Positions 36,337 through 44,741 of a stretch of DNA of 64,000 nt are shown piece by piece; position 1 is the first letter of the stretch, and each line of letters starts with the position of its first letter. Both the position numbers and the translations under genes were made by a program. The notes beneath the pieces were generated by a model. The model saw only the letters and a list, made by a program, of their open reading frames with translations, was not told the DNA's origin and searched no databases. The stretch comes from JABAYQ01 sp018608925 (GTDB lineage Bacteria; Bacteroidota; Bacteroidia; Flavobacteriales; UBA7312): NCBI GenBank assembly GCA_037625715.1, contig JASJHQ010000076.1:15405-79404 (forward strand), written 5' to 3'.

Positions 36337-36681
36337 TTATTTTATAAGCACAAATGGTTGGTCTTTTGTTGATCTCAAACCCTTATTATTTACTAATTTC
36401 TCAACCTCTGTTTGCTTGCTTACATACATAAGCTGAGACTTAGTTGTTATATGTTCTGATCTCAAATCCTTTAATTGTTTTTCAATTGTAGATATCTCTC
36501 TAACCAACTTTTCTGTCTTGTAAGAATTGCTGATATAAAACATAATCAGCAAACTTGAATAAAGAAGAAAAGGAGCAAATTGAGACAAACTTTTACCCTC
36601 TAAAGTTTTACCATTCAAAAACTCAATTAATAAGCTTTGAAGGTTATTTTTAGGATGATGGTTTTGTTTTAAATCTTTCAT
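36337..36681 (-). CDS. ftsL: FtsL-like division protein
   Basis: The 114-residue bitopic protein has a polar N-terminus, one membrane helix at about 37-54 and a periplasmic coiled-coil stretch (KTEKLVREISTIEKQLKDLRSE). That layout and the place between rsmH and ftsI are those of FtsL, which bridges FtsQ and FtsW/FtsI. The sequence itself is weakly conserved, so the name rests mainly on layout and position. Confidence 0.85.
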   Translation of the reverse strand: MKDLKQNHHPKNNLQSLLIEFLNGKTLEGKSLSQFAPFLLYSSLLIMFYISNSYKTEKLVREISTIEKQLKDLRSEHITTKSQLMYVSKQTEVEKLVNNKGLRSTKDQPFVLIK

Positions 36682-37577
36682 TATAACTTTTCACTAACTC
36701 TTAATTTCGCACTTCTAGCTCTAGAATTATGAATTATTTCTTCGTCGTTTGGCGCAATGGGTTTTCTATTAATAGCCTTCAAAGGCGTGTCTGCAACGCC
36801 ATAAATATCCTTCACCAATTCGCCTTTAAAATTTCCTGACCTTACTAAGTGTTTAACCAATCTATCTTCCAATGAGTGGTAAGAAATAACCGATAATCTA
36901 CCTCCTGGGTTTAATAAATCTACCGCTTGAAGCAACATTTCTTTTAGAGAGCCAAGTTCATCGTTTACTTCAATTCGAATGGCTTGAAATAATTGAGCTA
37001 AAATTTTATTGCTTTTATGAGGAGGAGTATGAGATTTAACTGCAATTTTTAAATCTTCTGTAGTTTTTATTTCTTGGTTTTGCCTAAAGTCAACGATAGC
37101 TTTAGCCAAGGCGAAAGCGTTATTTAACTCACCATACAATTTGAATATCTTAGATAACTCATCGAGCTCGTACTCATTGATTAATTCTTTTGCAGATAAA
37201 GCTTGGTTTTGATTCATTCTCATATCAAGATCTCCATCAAATCGAATAGAAAAACCTCTGTCAGCCTGATCAAATTGATGAGATGAAACACCTAAATCTG
37301 CTAAAACACCATCTACTTTGGTAACGCCATTCAAACGCAAAAACTTTTTTAAAAATCGAAAGTTTTCAGGAATTAGAACTAAACGCTCATCCTTAATAAG
37401 ATTCGAGCTGGCATCGCTATCTTGATCGAAAGCAAATAGTTTGCCATTTTCTAATTTTTGTAATATTAGCTTAGAATGACCTCCGCCGCCATAAGTAACA
37501 TCAATGTAAATTCCGTTTGGTTTGATATTGAGTCCCTCAATGCTTTGGTTTAGTAAGACTGACTCGTGATAATTCAT
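36681..37577 (-). CDS. rsmH: 16S rRNA (cytosine-1402-N4)-methyltransferase
   Basis: The 298-residue SAM-dependent enzyme (MraW) methylates C1402 in the P site of 16S rRNA. It has YHESVLLNQSIEGLN at the start, the SAM loop DVTYGGGGHS (about 26-35), VLADLGVSSHQFD and the C-terminal SYHSLEDRLVK and RSAKLRV motifs. It shares one base with mraZ and with the FtsL-like gene. Confidence 0.97.
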   Translation of the reverse strand: MNYHESVLLNQSIEGLNIKPNGIYIDVTYGGGGHSKLILQKLENGKLFAFDQDSDASSNLIKDERLVLIPENFRFLKKFLRLNGVTKVDGVLADLGVSSHQFDQADRGFSIRFDGDLDMRMNQNQALSAKELINEYELDELSKIFKLYGELNNAFALAKAIVDFRQNQEIKTTEDLKIAVKSHTPPHKSNKILAQLFQAIRIEVNDELGSLKEMLLQAVDLLNPGGRLSVISYHSLEDRLVKHLVRSGNFKGELVKDIYGVADTPLKAINRKPIAPNDEEIIHNSRARSAKLRVSEKL

Positions 37578-38038
37578 TAATCTAGATTTTGAGTGTCTCC
37601 CATAACATCTTCTGCTAATTGAGCAAAATCAGGAGTAGCAATTTCTAACTCATGTTCGTATTTGTCTTTATCCCAAATTTCAATCATGTTAACTGAGCTA
37701 GACAAGACAATATCTTTTTGAATTCCAGCAAATGAAACAAGGTCTTTTGGCAATTGTATTCGGGCTGTTGAGTCAGCCTCTATTGATTTAACACCAGCAG
37801 TAAACAATCGAATAAAATCATTATTCTTTTTAATAAATCGATTTAACTTGTTGACTTCTGACATTAAATTATTCCACTCACTCATGGGATGTAACTCTAG
37901 GCAATTACTAAAAACAGATCGTTTAATAATAAAACCATTAGATAAAATAGGAGACAATTGCTTCTTTAAAGCTGCAGGTATCATTACCCTAGCCTTAGAA
38001 TCAATTTTACATTCGTATGTCCCTACAATGTTTATCAT
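37577..38038 (-). CDS. mraZ: MraZ, transcriptional regulator of the dcw cluster
   Basis: The 153-residue protein has two AbrB/MraZ-type repeats, with GTYECKIDSKARVMIPAALK (5-24) and later AGVKSIEADSTARIQLPKDL. MraZ forms ring oligomers that bind short direct repeats in its own promoter. The frame extends 13 codons upstream, but MINIVGTYE is the family's N-terminus, so ATG 38038 is chosen. Three matching repeats lie 36 nt upstream at 38073-38100. It is the first gene of a 14-gene minus-strand run. Confidence 0.96.
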   Translation of the reverse strand: MINIVGTYECKIDSKARVMIPAALKKQLSPILSNGFIIKRSVFSNCLELHPMSEWNNLMSEVNKLNRFIKKNNDFIRLFTAGVKSIEADSTARIQLPKDLVSFAGIQKDIVLSSSVNMIEIWDKDKYEHELEIATPDFAQLAEDVMGDTQNLD

Positions 38039-38072
38039 AATTACATTAAAGGGTAAATATATTGATTTTTTT

Positions 38073-38100
38073 ACCACTTTCTACCACTTTCTACCACTTT
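38073..38100 (-). promoter_or_regulatory. MraZ operator: three AAAGTGG boxes at 10-bp spacing
   Basis: On the minus strand AAAGTGG occurs three times (38094-38100, 38084-38090, 38074-38080), separated by 3 nt (TAG), giving one helical turn per box. MraZ in Mollicutes is known to bind AAAGTG[T/G]-N3 repeats, and E. coli MraZ binds 10-bp-spaced TGGG repeats. A -7-like TATATTTA lies just downstream, so the boxes would overlap the -33 region. Confidence 0.88.
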
Positions 38101-38155
38101 GTTAAAAACTTCTTTTCAGCGAATAAAATCACTCTTTAAAAAAGTAAAATTGGAA

Positions 38156-38188
38156 TTGTTTTTAACTGATAAATTTTGCTTATTTTTG
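38156..38188 (+). promoter_or_regulatory. Promoter of the hydrolase-engB pair
   Basis: TTG (38156-38158), a 22-nt spacer and TATTTTTG (38181-38188) match the consensus; the GTG start is 17 nt further on. Confidence 0.6.
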
Positions 38189-38205
38189 ATTAAATTATTT
38201 TTCAA

Positions 38206-38970
38206 GTGAACATCGATACTATACAAGAAGGCGGATTCGAATATGTTGAGAAGGGCGAAGGACCTGTTGTTATTCTACTCCATGGTCTTATGGGTGGTCT
38301 TGACAATTTCGAAGACTTAATTATTGAGCTGCCAAAGTACGGATACAAAGTGGTTGGACCTTTACTTCCTTTATTTGAAAAGCCGCTTCTTAAAACATCT
38401 ATCAAGCATTTCACAAAATACATTCACGAATTCGTACAGTATAAAGGATATCAAGATATTACCCTAATCGGAAACTCATTAGGAGGTCACATATCGTTAG
38501 TTTTCACTAAAAATCATCCAGAATTAGTTAAGCGCCTTGTACTAACAGGAAGTTCAGGATTATACGAAAATACGATGGGCGATTCTTTCCCCAGAAGAGG
38601 TGATTACGAATATATCAAAACCAAAACAGAGGAAGTTTTTTACGACCCTAAAATGGCTACTAAAAACCTAGTAGATAAAGTATTTGCTATTGCAAACAAT
38701 AGAGAGTCTGTTATAAGACTACTTGCAATGGCTAAGTCAGCTATTCGACACAACATGAGTGCTGACATACCAAATATTGAAATACCAGTTTGCTTAATTT
38801 GGGGTAAACAAGACGGAGTAACACCTCCTCATGTGGCAGAAGAATTTCATAAACTATTCCCTTCTTCAGAATTGTTTTGGCTCGACAAATGTGGCCATTC
38901 ACCAATGTGGGAACATCCGAAACTATTCACAGAAACATTAAGTAATTGGCTATCTAAAAACGCTATTTAA
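38206..38970 (+). CDS. Alpha/beta hydrolase (GTG start)
   Basis: The 254-residue protein has the alpha/beta hydrolase fold with an HG oxyanion motif (26-27), nucleophile elbow GNSLGG (Ser 91), an acid in WGKQDGVTPP and the catalytic His in KCGHSPMWEHP. The substrate is not predictable. The gene starts with GTG; no ATG lies before the HG motif. It lies 4 nt before engB and divergent from mraZ. The grouping hydrolase-engB-gldC-gldB-nadE is familiar from other Flavobacteriales and hints at a shared cell-envelope setting. Confidence 0.9.
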   Translation: MNIDTIQEGGFEYVEKGEGPVVILLHGLMGGLDNFEDLIIELPKYGYKVVGPLLPLFEKPLLKTSIKHFTKYIHEFVQYKGYQDITLIGNSLGGHISLVFTKNHPELVKRLVLTGSSGLYENTMGDSFPRRGDYEYIKTKTEEVFYDPKMATKNLVDKVFAIANNRESVIRLLAMAKSAIRHNMSADIPNIEIPVCLIWGKQDGVTPPHVAEEFHKLFPSSELFWLDKCGHSPMWEHPKLFTETLSNWLSKNAI

Positions 38971-38974
38971 ACTA

Positions 38975-39574
38975 ATGATAGTTAAACAATCTGAGTTTGT
39001 CATTAGTAATACAGACATCAAAAAGTGCCCCTCACCAACTATACCAGAATACGCTTTTATAGGCCGATCTAACGTCGGGAAATCTTCTCTTATAAACTCT
39101 ATTACAAAAAGGAAAAGCCTAGCTAAGATATCAGGAAAGCCAGGTAAAACTCAGCTTATTAACCACTTCATTATAAACGAATCGTGGTATTTGGTTGACC
39201 TGCCAGGATATGGTTATGCATCAGTGTCAAAAAAGCAACGACTAGAATTTGCGAAGTTTATAAGAACCTACCTACTAGAAAGAAAAAATTTAATGTGTCT
39301 TTTTGTTTTAATAGACAGTAGGCTCAAGCCACAAAAGATTGACTTTGAATTTATGACTTGGCTTGGGGAAGTAAACATTGCATTTGTTATCTGTTTTACA
39401 AAACTAGATAAGCTATCTAAAACTGTTGCTCAGAAAAATATAACATTTTATAAAGAAGAAATGTTAAAAACATGGGAAGAACTTCCTCAAATGTTTTACA
39501 CCTCATCCGTTAAAGAAATGGGTCAGAAAGAAATTCTATCCTTTATAGGAGACACAAATACTTTATTTCAATAA
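38975..39574 (+). CDS. engB: Ribosome biogenesis GTPase EngB (YihA/YsxC)
   Basis: The 199-residue TRAFAC GTPase helps assemble the large ribosomal subunit. It has G1 GRSNVGKSS (30-38), G2 in KPGKTQLIN, G3 DLPGYGYA and G4 TKLDKL. The length is normal. It ends with a 12-nt convergent overlap with gldC. Confidence 0.96.
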   Translation: MIVKQSEFVISNTDIKKCPSPTIPEYAFIGRSNVGKSSLINSITKRKSLAKISGKPGKTQLINHFIINESWYLVDLPGYGYASVSKKQRLEFAKFIRTYLLERKNLMCLFVLIDSRLKPQKIDFEFMTWLGEVNIAFVICFTKLDKLSKTVAQKNITFYKEEMLKTWEELPQMFYTSSVKEMGQKEILSFIGDTNTLFQ

Positions 39575-39883
39575 CTTATCAGAAAAATGATGGCAAAAAT
39601 CTCTAAGATCTCCAGCCATTTTTTCTTCTCCAATCGCTCTCTCTAAAGTATCTGACATAGACAATAATGTTTGGTGAAAGAAATGTTTCATTTCATCAGA
39701 CTCCATGTCTTTTGTCCATAAATCAATACGTAGAGTCTCTTTTGTTTTAAGGTCCCAAAAGGAAAGAAAAGCCGCTTTAGATTCGCTTAAATCTTGAGCA
39801 CCATCTGTTGCTTCCCACTGTAATTTCTCGGGAATATTATTCTCATCTAAAGAGACATTTACTATAATTTTAGATTCTTTCAT
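39563..39883 (-). CDS. gldC: Gliding motility protein GldC
   Basis: The 106-residue soluble protein matches GldC: an IIVNVSLDENNIPEKLQWEATD start, AFLSFWD and DLWTKDMESDEMKHFFHQTLLSM segments. In Flavobacterium, GldC is not strictly essential for gliding but supports it, and is thought to interact with GldB. Its ATG overlaps the gldB stop by 4 nt. Confidence 0.93.
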   Translation of the reverse strand: MKESKIIVNVSLDENNIPEKLQWEATDGAQDLSESKAAFLSFWDLKTKETLRIDLWTKDMESDEMKHFFHQTLLSMSDTLERAIGEEKMAGDLRDFCHHFSDKLLK

Positions 39884-40842
39884 TGTGCTTTGTATTTAGA
39901 TTGTTGAAGGATAAATTGGGCGTCTTGAATAAGCATTAATTCTTGTACGCTTATCTCAGGATTGTTTTTCATAAATTTCTTAACTATCTGGAGTCCAACC
40001 CAATTAACTAGCTGTCCTGGAGACTCTGCTGGCATTCCTCTTGAGCTTGGAGCAGGATTAATAAATTTATCAATTTCTGATTTATCATTTGAATAGAGCA
40101 ATGCTTTTGTGATAAGATGTTTCCAAATAGAATACTCACTTAATTGGCACCACTCTAATTGGTCTTTAGTATACCCCATTACAATATGCTCTTGCTTATC
40201 CACTAGCTGAGATAGAACATATTTTATTTTACCTTGATGAATAATATTTGTCAAAAAATTACCTCTAGACAATGGGAATTCTGAACTAATCCATTCATTC
40301 ATTGCCAGCGAGACCATATATTGAGAATTAAATTGATGGTGCATATATGGCGGATACTTAAAACTCAAATCAGAATAATAAGAGGAACCCAAAAACATTT
40401 CAAGACCAATAGCAAGAGTGCTATCATTTACTGCAAGAGGGAAATTAAAAGCCCCGAAATAAGTCACTAACTTTGGAAGGTGTTTATCAGGGAAAAAACC
40501 AGCATAATTTACAACAGCATTATTTAACTCCAACTCGTAAGAATCAAAATCCTGGTAATTCTTTTGTATTAAATCAATCGCTTCAATAAACTTTTCGTGC
40601 GACTTCATTTTTCTTAGAAAAAGATTGAAATCCTCATTAGGTGGTAAATAGACTATCCTTTCTTTGTAATCATCAAAGAAGTCGCCATAAATTAACTTCA
40701 AACTATCTTGATCAAAATCTTTGTCATCAGCAAAAAACAAAACTTCCATATGGGAAACAGGATAGACTATATCTTTGGACTGATCAAATTTACAGCCACA
40801 AAAACATAAAACGACAACACTTATTAATATGTAATTTTTCAC
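39880..40842 (-). CDS. gldB: Gliding motility lipoprotein GldB (GTG start)
   Basis: The 320-residue lipoprotein has a signal ending VLCFCGC (lipobox, Cys 17) and the family traits VEVLFF-like strand, AGFFPDKHLPKLVTYFGAFNFPLAV and LAIGLEMFLGSSYYSDLSFKYPPYM. The ALxLE/GLE-MFLG core suggests a metalloprotease-like fold without evident activity. GldB is required for gliding in Flavobacterium. Translation begins at GTG 40842; its start region faces the nadE promoter. It is first in the gldB-gldC pair. Confidence 0.92.
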   Translation of the reverse strand: MKNYILISVVVLCFCGCKFDQSKDIVYPVSHMEVLFFADDKDFDQDSLKLIYGDFFDDYKERIVYLPPNEDFNLFLRKMKSHEKFIEAIDLIQKNYQDFDSYELELNNAVVNYAGFFPDKHLPKLVTYFGAFNFPLAVNDSTLAIGLEMFLGSSYYSDLSFKYPPYMHHQFNSQYMVSLAMNEWISSEFPLSRGNFLTNIIHQGKIKYVLSQLVDKQEHIVMGYTKDQLEWCQLSEYSIWKHLITKALLYSNDKSEIDKFINPAPSSRGMPAESPGQLVNWVGLQIVKKFMKNNPEISVQELMLIQDAQFILQQSKYKAQ

Positions 40843-40862
40843 CCGATAAAACTACAATTTAT

Positions 40863-40870
40863 TACCTTTG
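40863..40870 (+). promoter_or_regulatory. -7 element of nadE, leaderless geometry
   Basis: TACCTTTG fits TAnnTTTG exactly and ends 7 nt before the nadE ATG at 40878, so transcription should begin at or next to the start codon. No clear -33 TTG. Confidence 0.55.
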
Positions 40871-40877
40871 TGTCAAT

Positions 40878-41648
40878 ATGAAAAATCAAGATATTATTGT
40901 ATTTATCACTGAGTGGATGCAGCAATATGTTAAACAAGCAAACTCCAACGGTTTTGTCGTAGGAGTTTCGGGAGGGATTGACTCAGCTCTTACCTCTACT
41001 TTAGCTGCTAAAACAGGAAAGAAAGTTCTTTGTGTAGAAATGCCTATACAACAAGAAAAAGAACAGATAATTAGAGCCAACGAACATATTAATTGGTTAA
41101 AATCTAATTTTAACAATGTTGAATCTATAACTATGGATCTTAGTGATCTTTACGATCAATTTGTTAAATCTGTAGACGGTGATAAAAACTCTGAAAATTA
41201 TAAAATTGCATTAGTAAACTCTAGAGCAAGGCTAAGAATGACAAGCTTATATTACTTGGCACAATTAAATAATTTATTAGTCGCTGGAACAGGAAACAAG
41301 GTGGAAGATTTCGGTATTGGATTCTTTACTAAGTATGGAGATGGAGGAGTTGATTTAAGTCCAATTGCCGATTTATTAAAAACAGAAGTTTATTCTTTAT
41401 GCGAAACCTTAGGGGTTGCAAATTCTATTTTGGTTGCTCCACCAACAGATGGACTTTGGGGCGATGACAGAACAGATGAAGATCAAATTGGGGCTTCTTA
41501 TCCAGAATTAGAATGGGCAATGGGTTTTAAAGGAGATATAAATACCATCAGTGATCGTCAGAAAGTAGTTCTAGAAATCTACACACAATTTAACAGCAGA
41601 AATAAGCATAAAATGATTGCAATTCCTGTTTGCGAAATCCCTAGATAA
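40878..41648 (+). CDS. nadE: Ammonia-dependent NAD+ synthetase
   Basis: The 256-residue enzyme completes NAD synthesis by amidating deaminated NAD. It has the PP-loop SGGIDSA (31-37), AGTGNKVEDFGIGFFTKYGDGGVDLSPIADL and GLWGDDRTDEDQIG motifs. There is no N-terminal glutaminase (nitrilase) domain, so ammonia is the likely donor. Upstream in-frame codons run antisense over gldB and are rejected; ATG 40878 directly follows a consensus -7 element. It ends 2 nt from the convergent korB. Confidence 0.94.
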   Translation: MKNQDIIVFITEWMQQYVKQANSNGFVVGVSGGIDSALTSTLAAKTGKKVLCVEMPIQQEKEQIIRANEHINWLKSNFNNVESITMDLSDLYDQFVKSVDGDKNSENYKIALVNSRARLRMTSLYYLAQLNNLLVAGTGNKVEDFGIGFFTKYGDGGVDLSPIADLLKTEVYSLCETLGVANSILVAPPTDGLWGDDRTDEDQIGASYPELEWAMGFKGDINTISDRQKVVLEIYTQFNSRNKHKMIAIPVCEIPR

Positions 41649-41650
41649 GA

Positions 41651-42652
41651 TTAATCTACCGTCCAGCTATTGTTGCCGCTCAACAAATCATCCAGATTTC
41701 CTTCGCCTTTAAGCTCAATAGATTTATCTATCTGATTATGCAATGCATCTTCGTAACATTCTCTTTGCTCACAATACAATACACCAAAAGGCCTTGGCAA
41801 ATCATTATCAAAGAAACGACTTAACAACCCAGCTTTTGCCTGATCAGTTTCATCATGAATCCACAAGTCTTCTTTAGAGTACTCATCCATAGAAACCACT
41901 TTAGGTTTTAATCCATCAAGAACAATTCCTTTATCATGATTTTCGCCAAATAACAAAGGCTGTCCATGCTCTAAAAATAAAGTTTGATTTTCTTTAGTTT
42001 GTTTGTCAGTCATTCCAAAAAATGCACCATCGTTAAAGACGTTACAATTCTGATAAATTTCCAACAAAGAAGTACCTTTATGATCATTAGATCTTTTAAG
42101 CATTTCTCTTAAATGCTTTGGGTCTCTGTCGATAGTTCTAGCAACAAAAGTAGAATCAGCACCTAAACACAATGCTAATGGGTTAAAAGGATGGTCAATG
42201 GATCCCATAGGAGTCGACTTAGTCTTTTTACCTTGTTCCGAGGTTGGAGAGTACTGTCCTTTTGTTAAACCATAAATCTGGTTATTAAATAACAAAATAT
42301 TTGTGTCAAAATTTCTTCTAAGTAAGTGAATCAGATGATTTCCACCAATAGATAGAGAGTCGCCATCTCCAGTAATTATCCAAACACTTAAGTCAGGGCG
42401 TGAAGCTTTTAAACCACTTGCAATAGCAGTTGCTCTTCCATGAATTGAATGCATTCCATAAGTATTCATATAATAAGGAAACCTTGAAGAGCAGCCTATC
42501 CCTGAAATAAACACAATATCCTCTTTAGGAACATTTATTTCTGGCATAACAGACTGCACCTGCTTCAATATGGAATAATCTCCACATCCAGGACACCATC
42601 GAACTTCCTGATCAGTAGCAAAATCTTTTGAGGTATATATATTATTCTCCAT
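41651..42652 (-). CDS. korB: 2-oxoacid:ferredoxin oxidoreductase beta subunit (KorB-like)
   Basis: The 333-residue subunit binds thiamine diphosphate and an Fe-S cluster. It has WCPGCGDYSI (17-26) with the CPGCG cluster or cofactor motif, GIGCSSRFPYYMNTYGMHSIHGRA, and the TPP motif GDGDSLSIGGNHL. Together with KorA it would convert 2-oxoglutarate (or a related 2-oxoacid) to the acyl-CoA with reduction of ferredoxin. It overlaps the alpha gene by 11 nt. Confidence 0.93.
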   Translation of the reverse strand: MENNIYTSKDFATDQEVRWCPGCGDYSILKQVQSVMPEINVPKEDIVFISGIGCSSRFPYYMNTYGMHSIHGRATAIASGLKASRPDLSVWIITGDGDSLSIGGNHLIHLLRRNFDTNILLFNNQIYGLTKGQYSPTSEQGKKTKSTPMGSIDHPFNPLALCLGADSTFVARTIDRDPKHLREMLKRSNDHKGTSLLEIYQNCNVFNDGAFFGMTDKQTKENQTLFLEHGQPLLFGENHDKGIVLDGLKPKVVSMDEYSKEDLWIHDETDQAKAGLLSRFFDNDLPRPFGVLYCEQRECYEDALHNQIDKSIELKGEGNLDDLLSGNNSWTVD

Positions 42653-44477
42653 CTAATACTTGAATTATGCGATTCTTAATTTCTCTTGATTCAAATGGAA
42701 TTCCTTTAATTTTATTAAATGGAATAGCATCAACAGCATATTTATCTCTTAAAATTTTCACTAGTTGTCCATTATTAATTTCCGGCACTAGAACTTTATC
42801 AAAGTTAGCGATCACTTCTCCAAGATTGGTCGGGAAAGGATGAATGTATTTTATATGAGCGTGAGAAACAGAATAACCCTGAATCAGAACGTCTTTCATT
42901 GCTGTTTTAATTGCTCCATAAGTAGAGCCCCATCCTAAGACTAACAGTTTAGCTTTCTCTTTACCAGAATCTAATTCCTGTAAAGGAATTGATTTTGCAA
43001 TTAGATTAACCTTATTTTCTCTGGTTTTAATCATCTTTTCATGATTATCAGAATCATAAGAAACATTTCCTGTGAGCTCTTCTTTTTCTAGTCCACCAAT
43101 TCTATGTTCCTTCCCTTTAGTTCCAGGAGTAACCCATTCTCTAACTAACTTCTCATCTCTTTTATATGGGAAGTACTCTCCACCCAAATCTTTATTTGGC
43201 ACATTAATTTTAGCAAGATCTTTAACATTAGGGAACATCCAAGGCTCAGCACCATTCGCTATATAGCCATCCGACAAATAAAAGACAGGAGTCATATGTT
43301 CTACTGCAATTCGGCAAGCTTCTACTATAGTTTCGAAACAATCGGAAGGCGTACGAGGAGCAATTATTGGAATTGGAGCCTCTCCGTTTCTTCCATACAT
43401 TGCTTGTAACAAATCTGCTTGTTCTGTTTTGGTTGGCAATCCTGTTGACGGCCCACCTCTTTGAACATTAATAATAACTAAAGGAAGCTCTAACATAAAT
43501 GCTAATCCTATTGCTTCTCCTTTCAGAGCAACACCAGGTCCTGAAGTAGCAGTCACACCCAAAGCACCACCAAAAGCAGCACCAATACTTGCACTAACAG
43601 CTGCAATCTCATCTTCTGCTTGAAAAGACTTAACTCCAAAGTTTTTATGTTTCGAAAGTTCGTGTAAAATATCTGATGCTGGAGTTATTGGGTAACTACC
43701 ATAAAATAAATCCAGTCCTGATTGTTGACTAGCAGCAATTAAACCTATTGCTGTTGCCTGATTTCCCATTATGTTTCTGTAAACACCAGGCTTCATTTTA
43801 GCAGGTTTTACTTCAAATCTACTACTTGATATTTCACAAGTATTAGCAAAATTATAACCTGCCTTAAGCACTTTGATATTAGACTCTAAAATGTCAATTT
43901 TATTTCCGAATTTTTCATTCAGAAAAGAAATAGTATGCTCTAGAGACCGGTTATACATCCAATAAATGAAGCCTAAAACAAACATGTTTTTACATCTGTC
44001 TTTCTCTTTGATTCCTATTGAAATTTCCGACAAGCATTCTCTAGTTTGCTTGGTAACATTCATGTCGATTACTCTATAATCAGCAAGAGAATTATCGGTT
44101 AAGGGATTTTGATCTTCTTCAACTCCTGCTAATCTAAGATTACGTTTATCGAAGCCATCAAGGTTTAGTATAATTGTTCCTTGTTTTTTTAATCTTTTAA
44201 GGTTTGCTTTTAAAGCAGCAACATTCATTACTACTAAAACATCGCACTCATCACCCGGAGTAAAAATTTCTGAACTTCCGAAAGAGATTTGAAAACCGGA
44301 CACCCCAGCTAAAGTTCCTTGAGGAGCTCTAATTTCGGCCGGAAAATCTGGAAATGTACTTAAATCATTTCCATAAAGTGCGGTTGTATTTGTAAACTGA
44401 GAACCCGTAAGTTGAATTCCATCTCCAGAGTCACCTGCAAAAAAGATAACTACTTTATCTACTGTTTCTTTAGTCAT
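42642..44477 (-). CDS. korA: 2-oxoacid:ferredoxin oxidoreductase alpha subunit, gamma-alpha fusion
   Basis: The 611-residue subunit joins an N-terminal gamma-type domain (about 1-190, FAGDSGDGIQLTGSQFTN) to the pyrimidine-binding alpha domain (about 220-600, GLDLFYGSYPITPASDILHELS, FQAEDEIAAVSASIGAAFGG and TSGPGVALKGEAIGLAFMLELP). This gamma-alpha fusion is the KorA form seen in aerobic bacteria. It follows nfu by no intergenic base and overlaps korB by 11 nt. Confidence 0.93.
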   Translation of the reverse strand: MTKETVDKVVIFFAGDSGDGIQLTGSQFTNTTALYGNDLSTFPDFPAEIRAPQGTLAGVSGFQISFGSSEIFTPGDECDVLVVMNVAALKANLKRLKKQGTIILNLDGFDKRNLRLAGVEEDQNPLTDNSLADYRVIDMNVTKQTRECLSEISIGIKEKDRCKNMFVLGFIYWMYNRSLEHTISFLNEKFGNKIDILESNIKVLKAGYNFANTCEISSSRFEVKPAKMKPGVYRNIMGNQATAIGLIAASQQSGLDLFYGSYPITPASDILHELSKHKNFGVKSFQAEDEIAAVSASIGAAFGGALGVTATSGPGVALKGEAIGLAFMLELPLVIINVQRGGPSTGLPTKTEQADLLQAMYGRNGEAPIPIIAPRTPSDCFETIVEACRIAVEHMTPVFYLSDGYIANGAEPWMFPNVKDLAKINVPNKDLGGEYFPYKRDEKLVREWVTPGTKGKEHRIGGLEKEELTGNVSYDSDNHEKMIKTRENKVNLIAKSIPLQELDSGKEKAKLLVLGWGSTYGAIKTAMKDVLIQGYSVSHAHIKYIHPFPTNLGEVIANFDKVLVPEINNGQLVKILRDKYAVDAIPFNKIKGIPFESREIKNRIIQVLDGE

Positions 44478-44738
44478 TTATTGATCAATTTTGTCGACAT
44501 CTACCACTTCTTTTACTTGAGGAAGAACCTTTTTAACAGCCTGTTCTACCCCAGCTTTAAGAGTCATCATACTAACCTGACAGTCACTACATGCTCCTAA
44601 TAACTTAACCTTTACCACGAAGTCATCTGTAACTTCAATTAAACGAATATCTCCTCCGTCAGACTCTAAGTAAGGACGAACTTGGTTAAGAGCATCTTCT
44701 ACTTTGTCAAGGATTTTTTGATCAGTTATAATTCCCAT
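44478..44738 (-). CDS. nfuA: NifU C-terminal domain Fe-S protein
   Basis: The 86-residue protein is the Nfu domain alone, with IRPYLESDGGDIRLIEV-like start (VRPYLESDGGDIRL) and the LLGACSDCQVS motif whose C-x-x-C pair holds a labile [4Fe-4S] cluster. It delivers clusters to client enzymes; KorAB, encoded directly after it, is an Fe-S enzyme. It lies 3 nt after the mrp gene. Confidence 0.9.
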   Translation of the reverse strand: MGIITDQKILDKVEDALNQVRPYLESDGGDIRLIEVTDDFVVKVKLLGACSDCQVSMMTLKAGVEQAVKKVLPQVKEVVDVDKIDQ

Positions 44739-44741
44739 AAA

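Noticed and set aside
38073..38100. Short tandem repeat read as a CRISPR-like or satellite repeat
   Set aside because: Only three 10-bp units exist, exactly at the mraZ promoter and matching the MraZ box.
40641..40877. 79-codon N-terminal extension of nadE
   Set aside because: It runs antisense over gldB and ahead of the nadE -7 element; NadE family proteins start at the ATG at 40878.
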